Shown piece after piece: positions 15,639 to 22,107 of a stretch of 22,107 bases of DNA. A program made the translations under genes and the position numbers. The notes under the pieces were generated by a model. The model was not told the DNA's origin. It did not search any database and saw only the letters and a list, made by a program, of their open reading frames with translations. Origin of the DNA: SIG32 sp964470005 (GTDB taxonomy: Bacteria; Cyanobacteriota; Vampirovibrionia; Gastranaerophilales; Gastranaerophilaceae); the NCBI GenBank assembly GCA_964470005.1, contig CAYYAG010000025.1, forward strand, positions 1-22,107, given 5' to 3'. The stretch's first letter is position 1; each line of letters starts with the position of its first letter.

Positions 15639-15667
15639 TTGACAAAAAATATTTTATAGTATATAGT
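15639..15667 (+). promoter_or_regulatory. Near-consensus sigma-70 promoter of the 94-aa gene
   Basis: A perfect TTGACA (15639-15644), a 17-bp spacer and TATAGT (15662-15667). The predicted start near 15674 gives a leader of about 58 nt. The leader contains a small hairpin (AAGTGT 15683-15688 / ACACTT 15696-15701) ahead of a full Shine-Dalgarno. Confidence 0.8.
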
Positions 15668-15731
15668 GAAATTGTTAAGATGAAGTGTCAAAAAAACACT
15701 TAATAACAAACCTCGAAAGGAGGTAAGAAAA

Positions 15732-16016
15732 ATGAAAGTAACTCCGATAAGTAATATAGCTACAAAACATATCACATTTGGTGAAGGCAATATGAATAAT
15801 ATAACCCCGAAAATAGCTCTTTTATCTTTACAAAATTCTGATAAATTGAGATTTGAAAAGAATTTAAGACTAACTCAGGAGGCTGATGCAGTTCAATCTA
15901 ATCCATTGAAGGCATTAAGTCGTAAATTTGCCAAGGCTTATAATATACTTTTTTCATCTGACATAGATTCTAATATGACAGAAACTTCAAATATTCACTT
16001 GCCGTATTTGGCATAG
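15732..16016 (+). CDS. Small protein of unknown function, strong expression signals
   Basis: A 94-aa protein with no recognised domain. The start is certain: AAAGGAGGT (15716-15724) lies 7 nt before the ATG and the best promoter of the window lies upstream. The N-terminus reads MKVTPISNIATKHITFGEG. A short N-terminal stretch ending in an aromatic-plus-glycine motif (here TFGEG) reminds me of many small proteins in Gastranaerophilales genomes, but I cannot confirm that here. The middle is helical and charged (DKLRFEKNLRLTQEAD, NPLKALSRKFAKAYNIL). There is no membrane segment or classical signal peptide. It is a monocistronic unit closed by its own terminator. Confidence 0.75.
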   Translation: MKVTPISNIATKHITFGEGNMNNITPKIALLSLQNSDKLRFEKNLRLTQEADAVQSNPLKALSRKFAKAYNILFSSDIDSNMTETSNIHLPYLA

Positions 16017-16049
16017 TGCATAGAATCCTTAACTACTTACCCCAAACTA

Positions 16050-16082
16050 TAGCAATTTACCCCAAATTGCTAAGTTTTTTTT
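16050..16082 (+). terminator. Intrinsic terminator of the 94-aa gene
   Basis: A perfect 9-bp stem TAGCAATTT (16050-16058) / AAATTGCTA (16064-16072) with loop ACCCC, followed by eight T. The 10-mer TTACCCCAAA occurs twice here (16037 and 16057). Confidence 0.88.
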
Positions 16083-16127
16083 ATTATAAACTATTTTATC
16101 CTTTTTTATAAAGAAAGGATATTTATT

Positions 16128-16517
16128 ATGCATGAAAAAATTAAAGAACTCAGATTTGACAGCCGGTCAGCGCAAGAATTTTTTGTAAAAAAATTGGCTT
16201 ACGTAATAGGTCCCAATCAATTGAAAAAACTCTTAGATGAAGGCGAAGCAGTAGTTGTAGATATAAGAGATAAAGAAAAATATAATGAAGGTCATATCCC
16301 TACTGCAATCTCAATTCCAAAAGACGAAATCAGCCAGAATACTGATAAACTTTCTAAAGACAAGCTTACAATAGTTTATGGGTGCTGTGAATATTGCTCT
16401 GCAGCCGCATTTGCCTGTTTAACACTTGCTGATTATGGATTACCCTGCGTAATGATGAATGGCGGGTACAGAGCATGGGCTGAATACTACAGATATGCGG
16501 TAGTGGCAGAAGATTAA
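16128..16517 (+). CDS. Rhodanese-domain protein
   Basis: A single rhodanese domain of 129 aa. Such proteins carry sulfur as a persulfide on a catalytic cysteine. Recognisable elements are IGPNQLKKLLDEGEAVVVDIRDKEKY (shown as the family's first strand and the VDxR motif), GHIPTAISIP and the C-terminal NGGYRAWAEY. The active-site loop reads YGCCEYCSAAAFA, with cysteines at 86, 87 and 90, instead of the usual single cysteine followed by a conserved Arg-Ser. The catalytic residue may be C86 or C87, and the chemistry may differ from classical rhodaneses. AAAGGA lies about 8 nt before the ATG. It lies between two terminators and so stands alone. Confidence 0.85.
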   Translation: MHEKIKELRFDSRSAQEFFVKKLAYVIGPNQLKKLLDEGEAVVVDIRDKEKYNEGHIPTAISIPKDEISQNTDKLSKDKLTIVYGCCEYCSAAAFACLTLADYGLPCVMMNGGYRAWAEYYRYAVVAED

Positions 16518-16537
16518 GGAGCGTTAGCTCCTTTTTT
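16516..16537 (+). terminator. Intrinsic terminator of the rhodanese gene
   Basis: The stem AAGGAGC / GCTCCTT, loop GTTA, begins inside the stop codon and is followed by a T run. It has the same compact four-base-loop design as the rpsA terminator. Confidence 0.85.
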
Positions 16538-17240
16538 AAATCTCAGCACCGCCTTCGGTCATCTTCTTATGTACCTTTTTGGCACCTTCTGTTTTTTCCG
16601 TAAATGAAAGCGTAAATTCGGTTGCTTCCTGGTCCCTTGCAACAGCCTCTTTTAATGCAAGGGTATCTTCCATTGACAATTTATTTAAAGTTGAGTCATT
16701 TACATTTTTAAGGTATTTTTTAAAATTTTGCTGGGCCTTATAATCAAATCCCGGAAGGTTTAGGCTTAATGAATACCATTTGTAAAAATGGTGAAGCATA
16801 TATAAAGGATCAATAGTGCCTTCCCGTAAAACAAATGACGGCGGAAAATTCAAACTTAAACCCGAGTTTGTAAACAGATTTAAATAGAGTGCCTTTAAAC
16901 CTTTTAGTTCACATATCAGGCCTTCTTCCTCCCCAATTGCATTTAAGATTTTATCAGCATTTTTTATTTTATAAACTTTAGTTCCTGCGGCTTTAATATA
17001 TTCCAGCAATTTTTCCGGGTTATTTCCGGTATTTTTTATTATGTCTTCAACGTTTTTGATTACAAGTGCTTTATTTTTTTCAGTTTCAAGGGTTAAAGTC
17101 ATGTGTTCGGTTGAAGAAAGAATAGTTTTGGATGTTTTATTGCTATAAGAGTTTTTCAAGCTCTTATTGAGCCTGAATGTAAGAGATTTCTCCTGAACAG
17201 ATAGTATATAATATAAAATTTTCCTTATAATACTTTTCAT
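16536..17240 (-). CDS. Hypothetical protein, 234 aa
   Basis: I do not recognise this protein. The N-terminus is basic with a short hydrophobic run (IIRKILYYILSV) too short for a confident membrane helix. Next come a Ser/Thr-rich stretch and a strand-like STEHMTLTLETEK. A helical middle follows (VEDIIKNTGNNPEKLLEYIK), then a segment rich in aromatic residues (LYMLHHFYKWYSLSLNLPGF) and a Lys/Glu-rich C-terminus. Because the hydrophobic face is weak, it is probably soluble or peripheral. A TGGTATAAT box lies exactly 6 nt before the ATG and there is no Shine-Dalgarno, again suggesting a leaderless mRNA. It is convergent with the rhodanese gene and divergent from adhE. Confidence 0.7.
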   Translation of the reverse strand: MKSIIRKILYYILSVQEKSLTFRLNKSLKNSYSNKTSKTILSSTEHMTLTLETEKNKALVIKNVEDIIKNTGNNPEKLLEYIKAAGTKVYKIKNADKILNAIGEEEGLICELKGLKALYLNLFTNSGLSLNFPPSFVLREGTIDPLYMLHHFYKWYSLSLNLPGFDYKAQQNFKKYLKNVNDSTLNKLSMEDTLALKEAVARDQEATEFTLSFTEKTEGAKKVHKKMTEGGAEI

Positions 17241-17246
17241 AAATTA

Positions 17247-17255
17247 ATTATACCA
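17247..17255 (-). promoter_or_regulatory. Extended -10 promoter of the 234-aa gene
   Basis: TGGTATAAT (minus strand) followed by TAATTT and then ATG: the same 6-nt spacing as at comF and the first XRE gene. Confidence 0.55.
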
Positions 17256-17311
17256 ATATTTTATTAATATATCAATTTATAAAGAAAAAATAAAGATTGT
17301 AATAAATACAC

Positions 17312-17340
17312 TTGCTTTTTCAATAACATTGTTTTATAAT
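17312..17340 (+). promoter_or_regulatory. adhE promoter P1
   Basis: TTGCTT (17312-17317), a 17-bp spacer and TATAAT (17335-17340). The predicted start near 17347 lies inside the Rex-like operator. Confidence 0.65.
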
Positions 17341-17344
17341 GTAA

Positions 17345-17362
17345 TTGTGAAATAATTCACGA
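17345..17362 (+). promoter_or_regulatory. Rex-like operator over the adhE start site
   Basis: The 18-bp sequence TTGTGAAATAATTCACGA matches the known Rex consensus TTGTGAA-N4-TTCACAA at all but one informative base. Rex is a repressor released from DNA when NADH rises, and adhE is a classic Rex target in Firmicutes. Its position just after the P1 -10 box fits repression by blocking initiation. The rex gene itself is not in this window. Confidence 0.65.
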
Positions 17363-17379
17363 TAAAAAGAAGGGTTTTA

Positions 17380-17388
17380 TGGTATAAT
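17380..17388 (+). promoter_or_regulatory. Possible second adhE promoter P2 (extended -10)
   Basis: TGGTATAAT is an extended -10 box downstream of the Rex-like site, about 50 nt before the ATG. No clear -35 is present. If active, it would escape occlusion at P1, though bound Rex would lie in its upstream region. Confidence 0.4.
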
Positions 17389-17438
17389 AAATTACCCCGT
17401 AAAAAGCTCAAATTATAATTAAAAGGAGATAAAATATC

Positions 17439-20111
17439 ATGACGACAAAGAGCAAAAAGACAGTTGAAAAACTTGAAAAGACTTTAAACAAGTCTACTCT
17501 GGTTGACAACGCCGAACAATTGGAATTGCTTATTGAGAGGGTTAAAAAAGCTCAAAAGATTTATGCAACTTACACACAGGAACAGGTAGATGCAATCTTC
17601 AAAGCAGCGGCAACAGCTGCTGATAAAGCCCGTATTCCTTTGGCCAGAATGGCTGTTGAGGAGACAGGAATGGGTGTTTTAGAAGATAAAATTATCAAGA
17701 ATCACTATGCATCAGAGTACATTTATAACAAGCATAAAAATGCTAAAACCTGCGGAATTATCAGTGAAGATAAAACCAACGGTATTAAGGTAGTTGCAGA
17801 ACCTTTGGGGGTTATTGCAGGTATTGTACCGACAACTAACCCGACATCAACTGCAATTTTTAAATCATTAATAGCATTGAAAACAAGAAATGCAATAATC
17901 TTTTCACCCCACCCGCGTGCTACAAAATCCACAATAGCAGCTGCAAAAGTAGTTCTTGAAGCAGCAGTAAAAGCGGGAGCACCGGAAGATATTATCGGCT
18001 GGATTGATATCCCTTCAATTGATTTATCAAATCAGTTAATGAAACATGAATCAATATCCTGCATCTTAGCAACAGGCGGGCCGGGAATGGTTAAGGCAGC
18101 TTATTCATCCGGTAATCCTGCACTAGGTGTTGGTGCTGGTAATGCTGCAGCCGTTATTGACGAAACTGCTGATATCAAAATGGCTGTTTCATCAATAATA
18201 TTATCAAAAACTTTTGATAACGGTATGATTTGCGCATCAGAACAATCAGTGGTGGTTGTTGACAAAGTTTATGAGGAAGTTAAAAAAGAATTCATTTATA
18301 GAGGCGCTCATCTTTTGAGCAAAGCGGATGAAAAGAAACTTATGGCATTGCCTTTTATTGATCCGAAACGTGGGACCGCTCATCCGGCTATTGTAGGGCA
18401 AAATGCTCATAGAATTGCTGAACTTGCAGGTTTTGAAGTTCCGGCAAATGCAAAAATTTTGTTAGCGGAAAGACCTTCAGTGGATTGGGAAGATCCTTTC
18501 TCAAGGGAAAAATTATCACCAATCTTAACAATGTATAAAGCAAAAGATTTTGAAGAAGCTGCAGAAATGGCATATGAACTTGTTATAAAAGGCGGTGCCG
18601 GCCACTCAGCAGACCTTTATACTGATGCCCGTCATCAGGAAAGAATTGACAGATATGCAGAAAAAATGCCTACCTGCCGAGTGTTAATTAACTCACCTTC
18701 TGCACAGGGAGGTATTGGTGACTTATATAACTTCAAACTTGAACCGTCACTTTCATTAGGTTGCGGTTCCTGGGGTAAAAACGCAATATCAGGTAATATA
18801 GGTGTTGAACACTTATTAAATTACAAAACTGTTGCTGAAAGGAGAGAAAACATGTTATGGTTTAAAGTTCCGCCGAAGGTTTACTTTAAAAGAGGTGCTG
18901 TTGATTTAGCACTTCGTGAACTTGAAGGCAAGAAACGCGCATTTATTGTAACTGACAGGTTCTTATTCAATTCAGGCGCAGTTGATCAAATTGTTAACGT
19001 TTTAGATGAAATTGGTATTGATCATCAAATCTTCTTTGACGTAAAACCGGATCCAACATTGTCTACAATTAATCAAGCATTGGATATCGTAAGACCTTAT
19101 GAGCCGGATGTGATTATAGCACTCGGCGGCGGATCTCCTATGGATGCTGCTAAAATTATCTGGTTGATGTATGAGCAGCCGGATACGGTATTTGAAGATA
19201 TCTCTATGAGATTTATGGATATCAGAAAGAGAATTTGCAGAATCCCTGAACTTGGTAAAAAAGCAACAATGGTTGCAATTCCGACCACTTCAGGTACAGG
19301 ATCCGAAGTAACACCGTTCGCAATTATTACGGATGATGAAACACACGTTAAATATGCGATTGCGGACTATGCTTTAACACCGAATATGGCAATTATTGAT
19401 CCGAACTTTGTTGATACTATGCCAAAAGGATTAACTGCAGCATCAGGTATTGATGCACTGGTTCACTCTATTGAAGCTTATGTATCATCTATGGCTACAA
19501 ACTTTACAAATTCAAATGCGTTGGAAGCAACTAAATTGATTTTCAGATACCTTGAAAGATCATACAATGAAGGCGCAAACGATCCTATAGCAAGAGAAAA
19601 AATGCACTATGCCGCAACAATTGCCGGTATGGCTTTTGCAAACGCATTCTTAGGTTTGTGCCACTCAATGGCTCACAAGCTCGGTGCAATGTTTAACATA
19701 CCTCACGGTGTTGCAAACGCATTGTTGATTAATCAGGTAATCAAATACAACGCAACTGATTGTCCGAAAAAACAATGTACATTCCCTCAATACAAGTTCC
19801 CGAATGCTAAGGCTAAATATGGTCAAATAGCAGATGAGCTTAAGTTGGGCGGTAAAGATGACGATGAAAAAGTTGAATTGTTGTTATCTGAAATTACAAG
19901 ATTGAAAAATGCAATCAATTTACCAAAATCAATCAAGGAATTTGGTGTAAAAGAAAAAGACTTCTACGACAGACTTGATGAAATGGTAGAATTGGCATTT
20001 GACGATCAATGTACAGGTGCAAATCCGGCATATCCGTTAATGGAAGATATTAAGAAAATCTACATTGATGCATATGAAGGTGTTGTAAGAGATTACACCA
20101 ACGATAAATAA
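17439..20111 (+). CDS. adhE: Bifunctional acetaldehyde-CoA / alcohol dehydrogenase AdhE
   Basis: AdhE reduces acetyl-CoA to acetaldehyde and then ethanol, regenerating two NAD+ per acetyl-CoA during fermentation. The 890-aa protein has an N-terminal aldehyde dehydrogenase half (about 1-460) with the nucleophile C265 in NGMICASEQ. A linker joins it to an iron-dependent alcohol dehydrogenase half (about 475-890). The second half has the NAD-binding GGGSPMDAAK, PTTSGTGSEVTPFA and the predicted iron ligands D672 and H676 (DALVHSIEAY), H742 (HSMAHKLGA) and H756 (IPHGVAN), at the same spacing as in E. coli AdhE. AdhE forms filaments called spirosomes in other species. AAAAGGAGAT lies about 10 nt before the ATG. 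Both active sites look intact. Confidence 0.97.
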   Translation: MTTKSKKTVEKLEKTLNKSTLVDNAEQLELLIERVKKAQKIYATYTQEQVDAIFKAAATAADKARIPLARMAVEETGMGVLEDKIIKNHYASEYIYNKHKNAKTCGIISEDKTNGIKVVAEPLGVIAGIVPTTNPTSTAIFKSLIALKTRNAIIFSPHPRATKSTIAAAKVVLEAAVKAGAPEDIIGWIDIPSIDLSNQLMKHESISCILATGGPGMVKAAYSSGNPALGVGAGNAAAVIDETADIKMAVSSIILSKTFDNGMICASEQSVVVVDKVYEEVKKEFIYRGAHLLSKADEKKLMALPFIDPKRGTAHPAIVGQNAHRIAELAGFEVPANAKILLAERPSVDWEDPFSREKLSPILTMYKAKDFEEAAEMAYELVIKGGAGHSADLYTDARHQERIDRYAEKMPTCRVLINSPSAQGGIGDLYNFKLEPSLSLGCGSWGKNAISGNIGVEHLLNYKTVAERRENMLWFKVPPKVYFKRGAVDLALRELEGKKRAFIVTDRFLFNSGAVDQIVNVLDEIGIDHQIFFDVKPDPTLSTINQALDIVRPYEPDVIIALGGGSPMDAAKIIWLMYEQPDTVFEDISMRFMDIRKRICRIPELGKKATMVAIPTTSGTGSEVTPFAIITDDETHVKYAIADYALTPNMAIIDPNFVDTMPKGLTAASGIDALVHSIEAYVSSMATNFTNSNALEATKLIFRYLERSYNEGANDPIAREKMHYAATIAGMAFANAFLGLCHSMAHKLGAMFNIPHGVANALLINQVIKYNATDCPKKQCTFPQYKFPNAKAKYGQIADELKLGGKDDDEKVELLLSEITRLKNAINLPKSIKEFGVKEKDFYDRLDEMVELAFDDQCTGANPAYPLMEDIKKIYIDAYEGVVRDYTNDK

Positions 20112-20116
20112 TAAAT

Positions 20117-20162
20117 AATTAAAAGAGGCGCCGGCGAGATATCGCCGGCGCCTCTTTTAATT
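20117..20162. terminator. Very strong bidirectional terminator between adhE and prepilin
   Basis: A perfect 21-bp stem (arms 20117-20137 and 20142-20162) with loop GATA. The core GAGGCGCCGGCGA is far more GC-rich than the surroundings, and AAAAG/CTTTT edges give T runs on both strands. It touches the stop codon of the convergent prepilin gene. Confidence 0.93.
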
Positions 20163-20923
20163 TAATCACATTTTAGTTTACCGTCCCAGGAGAGATCATC
20201 ACAGCGCAGGTAATCCATATTTCCTTGATATATTGCCCAGGCCGTGCAGCCGCGACCTAGATTATCAGAACTTATTCCGGACTTATTTTTGATATCACAG
20301 GCCTGTTCAAATGAATTTGAGTAAAGATCTTTTGCTCCATTCGGTTTTATTCCGTTTTTTGTAACTAAAAAACTAAACTGGGTTACTCCTAGCTGTCTTT
20401 TATTACCAGGAAGATATATCCATGCATCACCACAAATTTCACCGTTACTTGTGCATTTTGGTGAACTAATCCATCCGATAGTAATGTAAGTCCCATCAAC
20501 AAGGGTAGCGCTATATTGTTTATTATTATCACTTACTGTTTCGGCTATCTCTCTTTTAGTTCCATCCAAACTTAAGTATTCATATAATGAATTTTTACTA
20601 GTTTCGTTTTTGTATGAAGCAATTTTCAGATAAGGTTTAATATAAGAAAAAATCAGATTTTGTGCTGAAGAATCTAATATTTTATTTCCTTCCTCATCAG
20701 TACCGCTGACTGTCGTTGTCAACCCCCACAGATTAACAGTCCCGTGTTCAGCAATAGCAAGCTGAAAAGCATTTTGTAGAACAGAATAAGATTTTTTCAG
20801 TTGTGTGATATATGCTTTTTCCTGATATTTAGAAATCAAGGTCGGAATAGTCATAGCTGCAACAATACCGATAATGCCAAGTGTAATTAAAACTTCTGCC
20901 AATGTAAAAGCTTTTTTATTCAT
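20162..20923 (-). CDS. Type IV prepilin-like protein
   Basis: The N-terminus MNKKAFTLAEVLITLGIIGIV is a type III prepilin signal: a short basic leader cleaved before F6 or thereabouts by PilD-type peptidase, with the alanine preceding it in place of the more usual glycine, then E9 or thereabouts in the conserved +5 position and a hydrophobic assembly helix up to about residue 30. The remaining 220 residues form a globular head with several cysteines (KCTSNGEICGD, EQACD, GRGCTAW, YLRCDD, LKCD), possibly disulfide-bonded. CGGAGGG lies 8 nt upstream of the ATG. It may be a major or minor pilin or a secretion pseudopilin. A homologous remnant lies at 15140-15345. Its upstream region shares the palindromic operators of the XRE gene. 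Confidence 0.92.
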   Translation of the reverse strand: MNKKAFTLAEVLITLGIIGIVAAMTIPTLISKYQEKAYITQLKKSYSVLQNAFQLAIAEHGTVNLWGLTTTVSGTDEEGNKILDSSAQNLIFSYIKPYLKIASYKNETSKNSLYEYLSLDGTKREIAETVSDNNKQYSATLVDGTYITIGWISSPKCTSNGEICGDAWIYLPGNKRQLGVTQFSFLVTKNGIKPNGAKDLYSNSFEQACDIKNKSGISSDNLGRGCTAWAIYQGNMDYLRCDDLSWDGKLKCD

Positions 20924-20990
20924 TTATTAACCCTCCGATTGATTTATAATGTGATATAATGGAATTATGCGTCATAAAGAGCAATATTAA

Positions 20991-21034
20991 TTACTGGATA
21001 TTATCCAGTAACATTATGTTATCATATCCAGTAA
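20991..21034. promoter_or_regulatory. Operators with three TATCCAGTAA half-sites
   Basis: A perfect 21-bp palindrome TTACTGGATA-T-TATCCAGTAA (20991-21011) is followed 23 bp on by a third exact half-site TATCCAGTAA (21025-21034). A weak + promoter TTACTG-N18-TATGTT lies inside the array. On the minus strand a perfect TTGACA (21043-21038) with CATAAT 19 bp on faces the prepilin gene. The XRE protein encoded at 21044 is the obvious candidate binder. Confidence 0.75.
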
Positions 21035-21043
21035 GATTGTCAA

Positions 21044-21259
21044 ATGGATGAACAATTGTTTTATGAAAAACTTGGTAAGCGTATAAAGAGTTTGAGGGAA
21101 AGCTCACATTTGACTCAGGAAAAATTAGCGGAAAAATGCGGAATAAGTTTGGATTATCTTGGGAAAATTGAGGTTTGTATTAATAAACCGGGGCTCAAAA
21201 CTCTTATAAAAATTTCCAATGCTTTGGATATACCCATAAAGGCGCTTTTTGATTTTTAA
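21044..21259 (+). CDS. XRE-family (HTH_3) regulator, probably autoregulated
   Basis: A 71-aa single-domain Cro/C1-type helix-turn-helix protein: GKRIKSLRESSHLTQEKLAEKC, GISLDYLGKIEVCINKPGLKT and a closing helix LIKISNALDIPIKALFDF. No dimerisation or sensor domain follows, so it probably acts as a small dimeric DNA-binding protein. Ten bases separate its ATG from the last of three identical operator half-sites. There is no Shine-Dalgarno, and the leader is predicted to be very short. It is divergent from the prepilin gene and may control both. It differs in sequence from the XRE gene at 2816-3040 and has no adjacent toxin. Confidence 0.88.
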   Translation: MDEQLFYEKLGKRIKSLRESSHLTQEKLAEKCGISLDYLGKIEVCINKPGLKTLIKISNALDIPIKALFDF

Positions 21260-21302
21260 CCTTGACAATCGGTTATGTCTTTTTTATTATAAAGAAACGA
21301 GT

Positions 21303-21373
21303 GGCGACATGGCCAAGTGGTAAGGCAGAAGCCTGCAAAGCTTTTACCCCCGGTTCGAATCCGGGTGTCGCCT
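21303..21373 (+). tRNA. tRNA-Cys (anticodon GCA)
   Basis: The acceptor arms GGCGACA (21303-21309) and TGTCGCC (21366-21372) pair fully, and the discriminator base is T, a cysteine identity element. The anticodon stem GAAGC/GCTTT encloses CTGCAAA with GCA at 21335-21337. The T arm is CCCGG-TTCGAAT-CCGGG. CCA is not encoded. Confidence 0.97.
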
Positions 21374-21396
21374 TTTTAATAAATATTAAGTTTAAT

Positions 21397-21419
21397 ATTG
21401 CCATTTAGGCAATTTTTTT
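21397..21419 (+). terminator. Intrinsic terminator downstream of tRNA-Cys
   Basis: ATTGCC (21397-21402), loop ATTTA and GGCAAT (21408-21413), then a run of seven T. It probably ends the tRNA transcript before the next gene. Confidence 0.8.
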
Positions 21420-21442
21420 GTCGGAATTTTTTTTATAGGGAT

Positions 21443-22096
21443 ATGATTAAACCTGTTTGGTGTGTAGTAAAAAATACCGGTCTTAAATTACCTCAAAAAA
21501 TGCAACTGCAAAATAATTTGCAGGTTGATTTTGATGGTGTTTTAAATATGATTTCCATTGAAAGAGGCTCAAACACTATTGGCCGTGAATTTTTTAGTAA
21601 AGAGAAAAATTTTATAAAAACTATTGATATGGAAATTGAAAATTTAGGAGAAAGACGCAAAGGTTTTGGAAGTTTATTGCACGCTTTATCCGTAATGCTT
21701 ATGAAGGAAAACAAGGCAGAGTATATTCATCTGAATTCATTGCCGCAAGCGATAAAATTCCATTATATGAATGGTTTTAGAACGGCCAGCGGCTCTAATG
21801 AAACAGCGGCTATGTGTATGCGTTCGGTTGTAAGGTCAAAAACTCCTTTTGAAAGTTTGAAAAAACAAGCAAATGAGTTATGGCAGAGGCTCACTCTAAA
21901 TGATTCCACGGCAATACAACAATCTGACAAATTATACGATGATTTTTTAGGGGCTGTTTTTAAAAATAATATTTCTCCAGAAAATGCAAACTTTCCGGAG
22001 ACAATTAATATGAAGCTGACATTAAAAGATGCCATAAAAAATAATGCTAATCATAATAATATTTTGAATAAATTCGGGGTGGATTATACAATATAA
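21443..22096 (+). CDS. GNAT-like acetyltransferase-fold protein
   Basis: A protein of about 217 aa whose middle part resembles a GNAT N-acetyltransferase. GERRKGFGSLLHALSVMLMKE matches motif A with the acetyl-CoA pyrophosphate loop (R/Q-x-x-G-x-G/A). YIHLNSLPQAIKFHYMNGF matches motif B, with its late tyrosine and GF. Before it come strands (MISIERG, IKTIDMEIENLG). The C-terminal 90 residues are helical and not part of the fold. I chose the ATG at 21443 (MIKPVWCVV) because the frame's earlier start lies inside the terminator hairpin; AGGG lies only 2 nt before it, so initiation signals are weak. The substrate is unknown. Confidence 0.65.
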   Translation: MIKPVWCVVKNTGLKLPQKMQLQNNLQVDFDGVLNMISIERGSNTIGREFFSKEKNFIKTIDMEIENLGERRKGFGSLLHALSVMLMKENKAEYIHLNSLPQAIKFHYMNGFRTASGSNETAAMCMRSVVRSKTPFESLKKQANELWQRLTLNDSTAIQQSDKLYDDFLGAVFKNNISPENANFPETINMKLTLKDAIKNNANHNNILNKFGVDYTI

Positions 22097-22107
22097 ATAT
22101 TTGTAAA

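Overview
The window looks like a chromosomal segment of a gut-type non-photosynthetic cyanobacterial relative (Vampirovibrionia/Melainabacteria, most likely Gastranaerophilales). This is inference from gene content. The DNA is AT-rich, and the genes include a Gram-negative-type KdsC phosphatase, type IV pilus-like PilM/N/O proteins, prepilins of the 'FTLAEVLITLGIIG' type ending in NMDYLRCDDLSW...KCD, MEP-pathway IspH, and a fermentative AdhE with a Rex-like operator. Nothing photosynthetic is present. No phage, transposase or CRISPR is visible. Most of the window is core metabolism and information processing, with a more accessory stretch from about 15.07 to 17.3 kb.

Layout. 1-2.8 kb (+): the 3' part of an unidentified gene, then ispH and rpsA overlapping by 4 bp, closed by a terminator. 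2.8-3.3 kb: a small XRE regulator (-) divergent from a small helical protein (+). 3.3-6.0 kb (-): nadA, rlmB and a sigma-70 factor gene, probably co-transcribed. 6.1-8.6 kb (+): a PilM-PilN fusion gene, interrupted only by an assembly gap flanked by an exact 55-bp duplication, followed by a PilO-like gene. 8.6-11.8 kb (-): an orphan histidine kinase, comF, a hypothetical gene and a radical SAM gene. 11.85-15.07 kb (+): kdsC, a TPR protein and lysC, tightly packed. 15.07-15.73 kb: lysC terminator, a decayed prepilin remnant, a possible structured RNA and a near-consensus promoter. 15.73-17.24 kb: a probably well-expressed 94-aa protein, a rhodanese and a hypothetical gene. 17.3-20.2 kb: adhE with two candidate promoters, a Rex-type operator and a very strong bidirectional terminator. 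20.2-22.1 kb: an intact prepilin (-), an autoregulated-looking XRE gene with palindromic operators, tRNA-Cys(GCA) and a GNAT-like protein.

How the parts relate. The PilMN/PilO pair and the prepilins would belong to one type IV pilus or pseudopilus system, and ComF is a further competence-linked gene. AdhE implies anaerobic ethanol fermentation, and the operator suggests NADH-responsive control. Regulatory points most worth checking are three genes with TATAAT exactly 6 nt before ATG (possible leaderless mRNAs), the Rex box over the predicted adhE start site, and the triple TATCCAGTAA half-sites before the second XRE gene. I do not see a clearly new multi-gene system. The least explained DNA is the 15.36-15.57 kb structured intergenic region.
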